From positions 1 to 31,500 of the forward strand of contig JAEZGB010000087.1 in assembly GCA_023437485.1 (NCBI GenBank): a stretch of 31,500 nt of DNA, read 5' to 3'. The notes beneath the pieces are model-generated. The model had not been told where the DNA came from. It was given only the letters and a program-made list of their open reading frames with translations, and did no database searches. Source of the DNA: Bacteroidota bacterium (GTDB lineage Bacteria; Bacteroidota; Bacteroidia; Flavobacteriales; Flavobacteriaceae). This document shows, piece by piece, positions 6,977 to 15,489 of the stretch. How positions within the stretch are numbered: the stretch's first letter is position 1; each line of letters opens with the position of its first letter. The position numbers and the translations under genes were made by a program.

Positions 6977-8295
6977 AACGTAAAAGCTTCGCCCATATAA
7001 AACCGGATCAGCGCATTGTTGAACAGCAGCTCATACCGGGATTGGATCAGTTCGGCCTGTGTGTTGTTGAACAGGATTTTGCTTGTGTTGAGTTCGGTGA
7101 TGGAAATTTTGCCCATTTCAAATTTAAGCGCGTCGGCGTCAAAACTGCGCTGCGAAAAGTCAAAGGCGATGTTGGAAGCCTCATTTTTCTTTAGTGCCGT
7201 TTTGGCGTTGTTGATGGCGAGCAGCACCTCTTTGGTCAGCCGGTTTTCCTCCACCTTGGTTTCGACCAGGGATTGTTTGAAAAGCCACCGCTGCGAACGT
7301 ATGTTGGAGTGTGTCGAAAACTGGTTAAAGATCGGGATGGTAAGGTAAAACCGGATCTGGCGTGAAATGTTGCCGTCCATCTGATCGCGATAGTGGACAA
7401 AATCTTCAATTTCATGGTTTACGTTGGAACGCCACATGAGCCTCATGCTCAGTTGCGGATAGCGCTCGGCGCGTGCCAGGGCAAGCTCGGTACGGGCGCG
7501 TTTTTGGTTTAAAAGGCTGGCGCGGAAAGCTGGGTGGATGTCTACCGCTTTTTTGCTGATCTCAAGCGGGTCGCGGCTCTCGGCTACGTATTCATTTAAA
7601 TTCAGCTCGGGCTTGAGCAAAAGCAGGTCAGCGTCAAGCGGCAGGTCTATCAGTTGCTTAAGGCTGATCATATTGTCGTTCAAATTGTTCTGGTTGGTGA
7701 GCATCGTGAGTTCTTCACTGGCTTTCTGCGCCTTGATCTTGAAAAGTTCGCTCTCGGCAATATAACCCGCATCATATTTCAGCTGCGCGATTTCAAGCTG
7801 TTTGTCGCTGGAGGCAATCTGCTCGCGGTTGGCCTCAATTATATCCTGCAGGTAGAGGATGGTAATGAACCGCTGGGCAAGTTCAATGGTTACCTGGTTG
7901 CGCAAAACCTCGATATTGGCCCGGGTGATGTCCTTGTCCTGTTTGGCCGCGCGGATGCTGTGCAATACCGTCAGCCCTGAAAACAGATTAAAGGTCGCGT
8001 TGAGCGTGCCTTCAGTGTTGCGGATTACGTCATTGACAAAGAGGTTGGTATCTGAGTCGATTTCCTTACCCCAGGAATTGCGGTTTTCGCCATCGGCAGT
8101 AACCACGGGCAATACACCGCCGAAACTCGCCCGGTGTTGCAATACCGCGATCTTTTCATTGTAGAGCGCGCTCCTGATGGATGGGTTGTGTTGCATGGCG
8201 CGCTCAAGGCACGCGTCAAAGGTCATCGCTTCCTGTGCAGTGGATTCAAATCCCAGGCACAATGCGGTAAGAATCAGTAGTTGGGGTAATCTCAT
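6973..8295 (-). CDS. TolC-family outer-membrane efflux protein
   Basis: The outer-membrane channel of a tripartite export system. The 440 residues start with a signal peptide (1-20, ending STAQ) and continue as two long alpha-helical repeats typical of the family. Segments such as NTEGTLNATFNLFSG, ALARAERYPQLSMRLMW and FYLTIPIFNQFSTHSNI match the beta-barrel strands and the repeat-opening LPxL region. It begins one base after the HlyD-type gene stop, and its own stop overlaps the lipoprotein start. It should pair with the adaptor and C39 exporter upstream. Confidence 0.92.
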   Translation of the reverse strand: MRLPQLLILTALCLGFESTAQEAMTFDACLERAMQHNPSIRSALYNEKIAVLQHRASFGGVLPVVTADGENRNSWGKEIDSDTNLFVNDVIRNTEGTLNATFNLFSGLTVLHSIRAAKQDKDITRANIEVLRNQVTIELAQRFITILYLQDIIEANREQIASSDKQLEIAQLKYDAGYIAESELFKIKAQKASEELTMLTNQNNLNDNMISLKQLIDLPLDADLLLLKPELNLNEYVAESRDPLEISKKAVDIHPAFRASLLNQKRARTELALARAERYPQLSMRLMWRSNVNHEIEDFVHYRDQMDGNISRQIRFYLTIPIFNQFSTHSNIRSQRWLFKQSLVETKVEENRLTKEVLLAINNAKTALKKNEASNIAFDFSQRSFDADALKFEMGKISITELNTSKILFNNTQAELIQSRYELLFNNALIRFYMGEAFTL

Positions 8296-8296
8296 T

Positions 8297-9526
8297 TTAA
8301 TTGACGCTGTTGTCGATTTTGTTGAAAAGCTTTTTCATGATGTACTGATAAAGCTGCATTTCCTCGATTATCACCTCGCCTTTAAGTTTGTATCCGGCCT
8401 TAAGCTTGATGTTGGAATTATAGCGGTTTATTGTGGCCAGGCAGTAAAACGTCGAGTCAACATCAGAGGGCGATACATAGGTAATGCGGCCTTTGACCGG
8501 GCCAAACTGGTAGTAATTATACGCGTCGAGCTTTAAATTGATTTCCTGGCCAGGCCTAATGTAAATCAGGTCTTTTTCGTCCAGATAGATCTTGGCGTAA
8601 AATTTTTCGCGGGACGGCGCAATCACTGAGAGCAATTCGCCCTTGTTCAAGAGTTCAGTGTTTTGGCGGGTATTGAAAAGATTGGACACCGTTCCGTCAA
8701 GCGGCGAGGTGATCACAAGTTTGCCGAGTTCATCCTTGACGTAGGTGAGGTTGTACTTGCCGTCCTTTATAAAATTCTCCAGTTCCAGGATTTCGCGTTC
8801 GTAATTCTGAATCTGATTGTCCACATCAATGATGGTGCGGCGCAGGTCATTTTTGGACATCCGGTAATTATTGGCCAGGTTTTCATAATCGTAATTCTTG
8901 ACCCGGTGCGTGGCCGTCACGTCAACCTGTCCCTTGCGGTTGTCAAGATTGCGGCTTTTTGACTCGGTGAGTTCATAACGGGATATCGCGCCTTTGGCGT
9001 AGAGCAGCGAGTCCGTACGGTATTTGTCGGCCAAAATTGAGTTTTGCTGGCTGGAAAGACGCAATTTGTCATTGAGCAACGCAATTTCCTGCGCCGTTTT
9101 GTTCCGGTCAGTTTTGTAAATGTTGGACTGGATTTTTAGCAACTGCTGAAGCGACTTTTTCCGCTCAACGGTATTGGCCATCAGGTTCTTGATGATCTCG
9201 ACCTTGCGTTCGCTCGCCGCGATATCGGCCACCAAAATATCGTGGTCTGATTTGGTGCGTTGATTTTCAAGCAAAAACAAAGTATCGCCTTTTTTGACTT
9301 CCTGGCCTTCGCGGACCAAAACTTTGCTCACGCGCACCTCGTTAGGCGAGTTGATGGTCATCTTGGGGGTGTCAGAATAGATTTCCCCGCCCGTAAAGGT
9401 CACGGTATCATTGATGCTCAGGGCAAAAATCAACACCGCTACCACCAACAGGAACGCGATCAGGATCCGGTTGAGAATCTTGATAAAGTTGATGGCCTTG
9501 GTGTTATAGTATATTGAGTTCTCCAT
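8297..9526 (-). CDS. HlyD-family membrane-fusion (adaptor) protein
   Basis: A periplasmic adaptor linking the inner-membrane ABC exporter to the TolC-type channel. The 409 residues show a short cytosolic N-terminus, one TM helix (about 19-38), a first half-lipoyl strand set (VRVSKVLVREGQEVKKGD, 65-81), a long coiled-coil hairpin (about 95-255), and the second half-lipoyl set (LVITSPLDGTVSNLF, 270-284). A beta-barrel domain closes it. The start lies inside the end of the exporter gene (23-bp overlap), so translation is coupled. Confidence 0.93.
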   Translation of the reverse strand: MENSIYYNTKAINFIKILNRILIAFLLVVAVLIFALSINDTVTFTGGEIYSDTPKMTINSPNEVRVSKVLVREGQEVKKGDTLFLLENQRTKSDHDILVADIAASERKVEIIKNLMANTVERKKSLQQLLKIQSNIYKTDRNKTAQEIALLNDKLRLSSQQNSILADKYRTDSLLYAKGAISRYELTESKSRNLDNRKGQVDVTATHRVKNYDYENLANNYRMSKNDLRRTIIDVDNQIQNYEREILELENFIKDGKYNLTYVKDELGKLVITSPLDGTVSNLFNTRQNTELLNKGELLSVIAPSREKFYAKIYLDEKDLIYIRPGQEINLKLDAYNYYQFGPVKGRITYVSPSDVDSTFYCLATINRYNSNIKLKAGYKLKGEVIIEEMQLYQYIMKKLFNKIDNSVN

Positions 9527-11906
9527 TGCTTATGCGGTATTTTTTAGAGAAGTTGATATTGGTGATGGGCTCATGTGAGATGATGATGTAAATCTTGCCC
9601 GGTTCCTGGTCAATCAGCGATTCGACCATGTTCCGCGATTCGATGTCCATGCCGGAAAGCACCTCGTCCAGGATCACGATTTCGGCATCGGCAAAAAGCG
9701 CACGCAGCAACAGGATTTTTTTGCGTTGCCCGGTTGAGAGGTTTTTTCCGTTTTCATTGATGATGAAATCCAGCCCATCGTCCTTTGATGCGATAAAATC
9801 ATAAAAGTTTATGTCACGGGCCCGGTCCAAAATTGCCTCGGCATCAACCTCTTTCCCCAGCGCAATATTGTTGTGAATGCTGTCGTTAAACAAAATATCC
9901 TCATTGGTCACCAACAAAATTTTGTCACGCACCTTTTCTTCATTGTAAAATTTCTTGTCACGCCCGTTAACCAGAATGGAACCTGAATTGGGTTTGTAAA
10001 GCGTGGTCAGGATTTTGGAAAATGTCGATTTCCCTGATCCGTTTTGGCCCTCAATTTTGATTTTTTCGCCTTTGGACAAAGTAATGTTGATGTCCTTGAG
10101 CACGTTTTCATTGGGCAGATAGCCGTAATTGATGTTCTGGAACTCGATCTTGTTGATATTGAAATCGCGGATTCCCTTCTTGGACGGTTCGCGGGTGTGC
10201 TCATTGAAATCCATGTAGCGGCGCAGGATCACTTCATTTTCCTGAAGTGTAAGATTGTCGTCCAGAATTCCCTTGAGCGATGAGAAAATCTTGGTTGAGA
10301 GCGCAATGAAAGTCACGATCTGGCCCAGTGTGATGAGCTGTGTTTCAATCGCCATCTTGGTCAAAAAGACAATGATCAGGATGGTCGAGATAATCACGAT
10401 CGTCGCCACGACAATCTTGTTGAGCAGGTCAATATAGCCGTTCCTGAGCTGGATGCGCAAATAATCGTTAATGCTTGTAAATATTTTGCCCGAGTGAAAA
10501 TTCTCAATCTTAAAGCTCTTGATCACCTGAATGCCTTCAACTTTTTCCATCATTTTGGAAAGAAAATCGGCTTTGCGAATGTAGCGCAGTCGTTCGTTCT
10601 GCTTGAGGTAGGGCGTGATGAAGCGGAACCACATGTAAAATAGGATCATCACCCCCAAAACGATAAGCGTGAGGCTGCGGCTGATGAAAAACAGGATGCA
10701 AAGCGAGTAAACTGACACGATCACATCTACCAGGATCCCGGTAAAAAACTTCATAAAAAAGCTCTTGAGCTTAAGTGAATCGCTTACCCTTTCCATCAAA
10801 TCGCCTTTTTTATAGCTGTGGATGTAGGATAGTGATGACCGGTTGATTTTCTTGTCAAACGAAAACAGGAAATACCGGTCCAGAACATTGCCTAGATGGA
10901 TCTGGACAAAGCTCTTGTATATAGTGGTAAAGAGGTCAAAAATCTTATAAATCCCCAACCCGATGGCAAATAACACCAAGGTATTCATGTTGTAGGTGGG
11001 GAGCACGTTGTCAATCGGGATCTGGTTTGTAAAAACCGCGATCTGCGCCGTGGTGGCTGAAAACAGTGCCGCGAAGATATAGATGTACCAAAGTTTACGG
11101 TGTTCGCCCAATTGCCGGAAAAGTTGCCAGTACAGGCTGCGGCGTTGCTCCTCGGGGTAGGGTTGGGGCGGCGTTACCGATTCTTCCTGGGAAGCCCCGG
11201 GCCGTACCACCAAAATCAGGGGCGCGTTGTTCCGGATCCGGCCCTTGTCCAATTCCAGCGTTTTGAAATTGGTGGGAACGCTGGAAATATCCTGGTTTTT
11301 GAGCAGGTCCTGCAAAAAGCTCTTCTCGGCTTCGGCGTCCTTGAAGCCAAAATTGCCACGCAGGTATTTGAAATAAGTAAGTTTGTTGAACAGCGGCGCG
11401 TGCCCATTTTGAGCCAGTGCTTCATTCACATTGATCTTGTAGTCCTGCAAGTCCTGCGAGATCATCGCGCGGATCTTGTCTTCGGCTTCGGCCAGGTCCC
11501 AATGGTTTTTTTGGAAGTGCGTACGTTTTTTGAGCTCCTGGACCGTGAGGTAATATTGGCTGCCTTTGGCGGGATCAAAAATATGAAGCTTGGTGCCCTT
11601 GAGTTCATTGGCCACCACATAATGCAGGCTGTTTTTGTGTTTTACCGGGATCACAAAAGGCAGCAGCTCCTTGATGTGGGTCGTGTCGCCATTGATGTAG
11701 TTGATGTCCAACAGCTTAAATTGCGCGTCAAACCCGTGCTTGGAAAAGAAGTCCCGGAGGTCGGCAATTCGCGAACCTTTCTCCTCAAGCGGAACATGCT
11801 GCTCGATGTACTTGCGCGAGATGTTTTTCCCGTACAGGTTAAAGACCGTTTTAATGGCGCTTATGCCGCAATCATTACTTTTTAGTTGAGGATCGGTTTT
11901 GAGCAT
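9504..11906 (-). CDS. Peptidase-containing ABC exporter (C39 peptidase, TM and ATPase domains)
   Basis: Predicted to cleave double-glycine leader peptides and export the product. The C39 domain is intact: Cys13 in NDCGISAIKT, His95 in SLHYVVAN and Asp111 in IFDPAKG. The TM region starts only at about residue 272, after a linker of roughly 150 residues (about 120-270) that is much longer than usual. ATPase motifs are Walker A GQNGSGKST (620-628), signature LSTGQ (723-727), Walker B with EIVILDEV (742-749) and H-loop His778. At the Q-loop position the residue is Asn668 instead of Gln. It heads the exporter operon. No leader-peptide gene was found within the window. Confidence 0.94.
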   Translation of the reverse strand: MLKTDPQLKSNDCGISAIKTVFNLYGKNISRKYIEQHVPLEEKGSRIADLRDFFSKHGFDAQFKLLDINYINGDTTHIKELLPFVIPVKHKNSLHYVVANELKGTKLHIFDPAKGSQYYLTVQELKKRTHFQKNHWDLAEAEDKIRAMISQDLQDYKINVNEALAQNGHAPLFNKLTYFKYLRGNFGFKDAEAEKSFLQDLLKNQDISSVPTNFKTLELDKGRIRNNAPLILVVRPGASQEESVTPPQPYPEEQRRSLYWQLFRQLGEHRKLWYIYIFAALFSATTAQIAVFTNQIPIDNVLPTYNMNTLVLFAIGLGIYKIFDLFTTIYKSFVQIHLGNVLDRYFLFSFDKKINRSSLSYIHSYKKGDLMERVSDSLKLKSFFMKFFTGILVDVIVSVYSLCILFFISRSLTLIVLGVMILFYMWFRFITPYLKQNERLRYIRKADFLSKMMEKVEGIQVIKSFKIENFHSGKIFTSINDYLRIQLRNGYIDLLNKIVVATIVIISTILIIVFLTKMAIETQLITLGQIVTFIALSTKIFSSLKGILDDNLTLQENEVILRRYMDFNEHTREPSKKGIRDFNINKIEFQNINYGYLPNENVLKDINITLSKGEKIKIEGQNGSGKSTFSKILTTLYKPNSGSILVNGRDKKFYNEEKVRDKILLVTNEDILFNDSIHNNIALGKEVDAEAILDRARDINFYDFIASKDDGLDFIINENGKNLSTGQRKKILLLRALFADAEIVILDEVLSGMDIESRNMVESLIDQEPGKIYIIISHEPITNINFSKKYRISNGELNIL

Positions 11907-12035
11907 CGATTTGGGATTAATTCTGCAACCATTAACTGATTGTTACTTAAAGGTTAAGAAATTACTGCAATATTAATCGAATCAGGCGCGCACACCTAAA
12001 TTTTTCCATTAGTTGCACATAAATACGATGAACTG

Positions 12036-12056
12036 ACCGCTTTTAACAAAAGTGGT
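12036..12056. other. Hairpin between the phytochrome and exporter operons
   Basis: ACCGCTTTT and AAAAGTGGT form a 9-bp stem with one G-U pair and a 3-base loop. It lies about 37 bases beyond the phytochrome stop and has no following T tract, so it may be an attenuator or mRNA end rather than a standard terminator. The rest of 11907-12092 shows no gene. The nearest promoter-like match for the exporter is TAATATTG (11968-11975, minus), which has one mismatch. Confidence 0.35.
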
Positions 12057-12092
12057 TCAATTATAATTCCCGGCTAAAGCACCAGAATTATA

Positions 12093-14354
12093 TCATACCG
12101 GCGAACGGTCGCCCACCGGGAAGTACAGTGTGAACTCCGCGCCCTCACCGGGTTTACCTGTGGCGCTAATGTGACCGTTGTGGTTTTGCATGATTTTGGC
12201 GCAAAGGGCAAGTCCAACTCCCGAACCCTTGAATTCCTGTCCATGCAGCCGAGTAAAGATCTTGAAGATGGATTCGGCGTGCTCAGGTTCAAACCCGATC
12301 CCGTTGTCCCGGATTTGCACCACGTGAAAAAGCCTGTCGCCGGCCAGCGGAAATTGGGCGGGCTGCGGATCCGAAAGCGCCGATATTGAAATCTCAGGCG
12401 CCACGTCGGCCTTGCTGTACTTGAGCGAATTTGAGAGCAGGTTGGAAAACAACTGTTGCAACAGGAACGGATTGCCATTAATAACCGGCAATTTTCCAAT
12501 ATTGATCACCGCTTCTTTTTCAGCAATCGCATCGCTTACGGCGGCCATTGATTCGCCAATCGACTCTTCCAGGTCCACCCTTGTGAAACTCTCGTCCATG
12601 TGCTGGATCTTAGTGTATTTAAGGATGTCGGTCAGCAGTGTCTGCATCCGGTTGGCCGCATTGTTCATGCTGTGGAGCGATGCCACCACTTTCGGCGGAA
12701 TGTTTTCGTCTTCGCGCATCAGCGCCCGCGAGGCCATCAGTTGAATCTTTCGCAGTGGTTCCTGCAGGTCATGGGTGCTGATCCAATTGATGTTTTCCAA
12801 TTCGGAATTGCTTTCCTTGAGGATGTTGTTGAGCTCGGTATTGCGGCGATCCTTGTCGCTGAGCATCAGGAAATTCATGTGGTTTTGCAAGGAATGGGCA
12901 TAAGATGCCGCTGCGCTGAGCTCCGGGGCCAGCCAGGGTTTGCTCTGGCATTTAACGCGTTGGCGCCACAATTCGAACGAATTCCTGGGCGATAGTCCTT
13001 TTTCATTTTTGATGATGGCCTTTTCGGGGTCTCCTGCCCAATAGACCTCGGTCACGGTTTCCTTTCGGAACCAGATGATGAAATTGGCCGTGCCCAGCGG
13101 ATGGTACACAACTCCCGAGGCATCGCCGCAATCAATTTTGGGCATTATGCCAGGCAGCCGGTTTGTGTGGAAAGGGGTTTCGGCCATTTCGCGAAACAGG
13201 AATGATTCTATCTCGTAAATTTTGCTATTGGCAGGCACCGATCCACCGGTAAACAAAAGGCCTTCAAAACCGATCGCCACCCCGGAGGCATTGCAAAGCG
13301 CCAGGATCTCGGGCCTGCGGACGGCTTCGGCAAAAAAATTATCACCAACGCTTCGTTGAAAGTCGTGCAGCTTTTCCAGCGCGAGCCCGGTCTTCCGGGA
13401 AAGTTCGTATTCCTCGTTGGTTTGCCGGACATCAATTTGCGAAGTGATGAAATGTCCCTGCAATTGGGCCGCAAGCCGAATTTCAGGCGATAGGTTCTTG
13501 GGCGAGTAATGATGGCAGGCGATCAATCCCCACAACTTTTTTTGATGGATAAGCGAAATGGTGAGCGTTGCCCCGACGCCCATGTTCTGCAGATATTGAA
13601 TGTGGATGGGTGAGGTACTCCTGAGGATGGAAAGGCTCAAATCAAGGTTTTTCTGCCGGCCATCGTCAAGGGTCAGTATGGGAACGGGCTGGTACCCGAT
13701 ATCAGTGATAAGCCGAAGCAGGTTTTTCAGGTAAAGGTCGCGCGCCTGCGCCGGAATATCGGTCGCCGGATAATGCAGGCCCAGGAACGGCTCCAGGTCA
13801 TCGCGGCGGCTTTCGGCAAACACCTCGCCATTGTAATCATGGTCAAAGCGATAGATCATCACGCGGTCATATCCCGTGATCTCGCGCGTGCCGCGGGCTA
13901 CAAGATCGCAAAGTTCCTGCAGTGAATGTGTATCATTCATGTAGGACAAAAACCGGGCGGTCTGGTCGTAAAAATGGGTTTCGTCAACCGGTTGCGCGGG
14001 TTCGGCTTCCAGGATGATGGAATCATCTGAACGGTGTACGCTGCAGGTAAAAGTTGTATTGTTCAGTGTGACCCGCAAGGGGGTGCTGGACTGGAAAACG
14101 GTGGCTTCGGTACGGCCGATGATCACCCCTGAATCAAGGCCCTCTATCTGGTCAATCGGTTTGCCCAGGATCCCCTCGGGCCTAAGGCCGGTGAATTGTT
14201 CAATATTGGCGCTGCAATAATTGACGTTGCCGGTTGTGGAGTGATAGGACAACAAAAAACCGTGCGGTTGGATGCTTCCCGGGATATGGATCGGTTCATG
14301 TTCGCAATTGGTGAGGTTAACCAAATCCCGGTTAACGATGTCTGTAATCTTCAT
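12093..14354 (-). CDS. bphP: Bacteriophytochrome histidine kinase
   Basis: A red/far-red photoreceptor kinase of 753 residues. The N-terminal PAS segment carries the biliverdin-attachment Cys17 (TNCEHEPIHIPGSIQPHG context). The GAF domain has PATDIP (196-201, a PASDIP variant) with Asp199 and the conserved His pair at 281-282. The PHY domain has YWAGDPEK and the tongue motif PRNSF (456-460). The kinase has the H-box STHDLQEP with His528, an N-box (NLLSNSLKYSK), G1 (RDNGIGFEP) and G2 (GSGVGLALC). The start at ATG 14352-14354 overlaps the heme oxygenase stop by ATGA. All photochemical and kinase residues that can be checked by eye are present. Confidence 0.96.
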   Translation of the reverse strand: MKITDIVNRDLVNLTNCEHEPIHIPGSIQPHGFLLSYHSTTGNVNYCSANIEQFTGLRPEGILGKPIDQIEGLDSGVIIGRTEATVFQSSTPLRVTLNNTTFTCSVHRSDDSIILEAEPAQPVDETHFYDQTARFLSYMNDTHSLQELCDLVARGTREITGYDRVMIYRFDHDYNGEVFAESRRDDLEPFLGLHYPATDIPAQARDLYLKNLLRLITDIGYQPVPILTLDDGRQKNLDLSLSILRSTSPIHIQYLQNMGVGATLTISLIHQKKLWGLIACHHYSPKNLSPEIRLAAQLQGHFITSQIDVRQTNEEYELSRKTGLALEKLHDFQRSVGDNFFAEAVRRPEILALCNASGVAIGFEGLLFTGGSVPANSKIYEIESFLFREMAETPFHTNRLPGIMPKIDCGDASGVVYHPLGTANFIIWFRKETVTEVYWAGDPEKAIIKNEKGLSPRNSFELWRQRVKCQSKPWLAPELSAAASYAHSLQNHMNFLMLSDKDRRNTELNNILKESNSELENINWISTHDLQEPLRKIQLMASRALMREDENIPPKVVASLHSMNNAANRMQTLLTDILKYTKIQHMDESFTRVDLEESIGESMAAVSDAIAEKEAVINIGKLPVINGNPFLLQQLFSNLLSNSLKYSKADVAPEISISALSDPQPAQFPLAGDRLFHVVQIRDNGIGFEPEHAESIFKIFTRLHGQEFKGSGVGLALCAKIMQNHNGHISATGKPGEGAEFTLYFPVGDRSPV

Positions 14355-14938
14355 GCAATCTGTAATCGTAAATGTTCGCGGATCGATCGAAAGGCAAAAT
14401 TTGCACCTCTCATGATCCCGCATTCCCGCTCAGCGGTTGTGGCGAAGGCGGAAATTGAATTTAGGAAATGTTTCCACATTATCCCGGTTTTATTTCCATA
14501 TCCGTCAAAAAAGTTCATCTTTTGCTCTGGGATCCGTCCCTGCTCCAAAAGTTTCGCGCGGATGTAGCGGCCTCCCAGGGTTGAACCTTCAAGCACGTAA
14601 GCAACGCCAAAAGCAAAGGCTTCATCCCAGGGGGAGTCGTCAAAAATCGCATTGAATGATTTGGGATCTCGTCCGAGGTCTTTGCCCAGCCAATGAAGTT
14701 TGCGCCGGGATTCCAAATCGTCAAGCCGGCCTTCGAGCAAGGGGAAAGCCTTTTGTTCCACTGATCCGGCAAAATCGTGCATCGCCTCCAGGTACTTTAA
14801 ATACTGTTCTTCAGGCAATATTCCCGCTGCGAGGTTCGCTGAAACTTCCAATGATTCAAGTTCGCGGTGGAGCAAGTTTGTGGCGGCCTTGAGCCTTTCG
14901 GGAAAAGAATTTACGCTTTGCAAGTCGGCAACTTTCAT
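14351..14938 (-). CDS. bphO: Biliverdin-producing heme oxygenase
   Basis: Opens heme to biliverdin, the chromophore of the adjacent phytochrome. The 195 residues show the proximal heme ligand His24 in NLLHRELESL, the distal-helix stretch YVLEGSTLGGRYI, and FFDGYGNKTG near the C-terminus, a pattern of bacterial BphO-type enzymes. It starts one base inside the response-regulator stop (TAATG) and ends in a 4-bp overlap with bphP, so stoichiometric synthesis with the apoprotein is likely. Confidence 0.92.
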   Translation of the reverse strand: MKVADLQSVNSFPERLKAATNLLHRELESLEVSANLAAGILPEEQYLKYLEAMHDFAGSVEQKAFPLLEGRLDDLESRRKLHWLGKDLGRDPKSFNAIFDDSPWDEAFAFGVAYVLEGSTLGGRYIRAKLLEQGRIPEQKMNFFDGYGNKTGIMWKHFLNSISAFATTAERECGIMRGANFAFRSIREHLRLQIA

Positions 14939-15378
14939 TAATTGGTATAGACGAATGGATCCAATGCCGGATTGAAAGATGACCAGTCAATGCTAAGGGC
15001 GTGTTCAATTGATTTTTTAAGCTGTGGAAAGCTCGCTGACTTTGGCAAGAAAAAACTTGCGCCGAGATCGCGGCTTTTGGCAATGGTACGCTCATCGGAC
15101 GACGTGGTAAAAATCACGACCGGAAGGTTCTTGAGCGCATCGTTGTTCCTTACTGATTGCAAAACATCAAAACCCGTAAGGCCCGGCATGTTCAGGTCAA
15201 GAAAAAGCACGTGCGGATGGGGTGGAGGGTTGTGCAGGGCCTCAAGCAGCATTCGGCCGTTGTTGTGGGAAACTACTTCGGGCGAGTTGGGAAGCGTACT
15301 GGTCACTTCCTTGAAAAATTCGATGTCTTCCTGATCATCGTCGGTGTAAAATACTGTAAGATTCGGTTGAAAAATCAT
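14938..15378 (-). CDS. Single-domain response regulator of the phytochrome operon
   Basis: A 146-residue receiver domain with no output domain. The acidic pair lies in TDDDQED (13-15), the phospho-acceptor is Asp61 in FLDLNMPG, the switch Thr is at 91/92, and Lys113 is in LPKS. The sequence resembles the Rcp-type regulators paired with phytochromes. It is the first gene of the operon, and phosphotransfer from BphP His528 to Asp61 is the expected reaction. The downstream target is not visible here. Confidence 0.93.
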   Translation of the reverse strand: MIFQPNLTVFYTDDDQEDIEFFKEVTSTLPNSPEVVSHNNGRMLLEALHNPPPHPHVLFLDLNMPGLTGFDVLQSVRNNDALKNLPVVIFTTSSDERTIAKSRDLGASFFLPKSASFPQLKKSIEHALSIDWSSFNPALDPFVYTN

Positions 15379-15391
15379 AAGGGCTTTTTTT

Positions 15392-15399
15392 CAAAAATA
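15392..15399 (-). promoter_or_regulatory. Candidate -7 element for the phytochrome operon
   Basis: Minus-strand TATTTTTG, an exact TAnnTTTG match 14 bases upstream of the response-regulator ATG. The implied leader is very short and no -33 element is evident. Confidence 0.4.
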
Positions 15400-15436
15400 G
15401 AATTTTGGGCCTAATACCCAGGAGCATAGGCAGTAC

Positions 15437-15462
15437 TTAACACGCTTTTATTACCGTGTTAA
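15437..15462. promoter_or_regulatory. Inverted repeat TTAACACG-N10-CGTGTTAA
   Basis: Perfect 8-bp arms at 15437-15444 and 15455-15462. It lies between the SRPBCC gene end and the phytochrome operon start, 59-84 bases upstream of the latter. There is no T tract on the minus strand, so it could be an operator for the phytochrome operon or an mRNA-end hairpin for the SRPBCC gene. Confidence 0.45.
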
Positions 15463-15489
15463 ATGAAAAAAAACCTGATTTGCAGGGGA

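Noticed and set aside
11100..11885. 261-residue open frame opposite the exporter's C39 domain and linker
   Set aside because: Antisense to a domain with an intact catalytic triad; composition is a mirror of the real gene.
11907..12092. Possible small leader-peptide gene upstream of the exporter
   Set aside because: The minus-strand ATG codons here give frames of 15 codons or fewer (for example from 12009), with no GG motif.
6536..15400. Integrative element or prophage carrying the exporter and phytochrome genes
   Set aside because: No integrase, transposase, att repeat or tRNA was found at either edge, so only an insertion of unknown mechanism is proposed.
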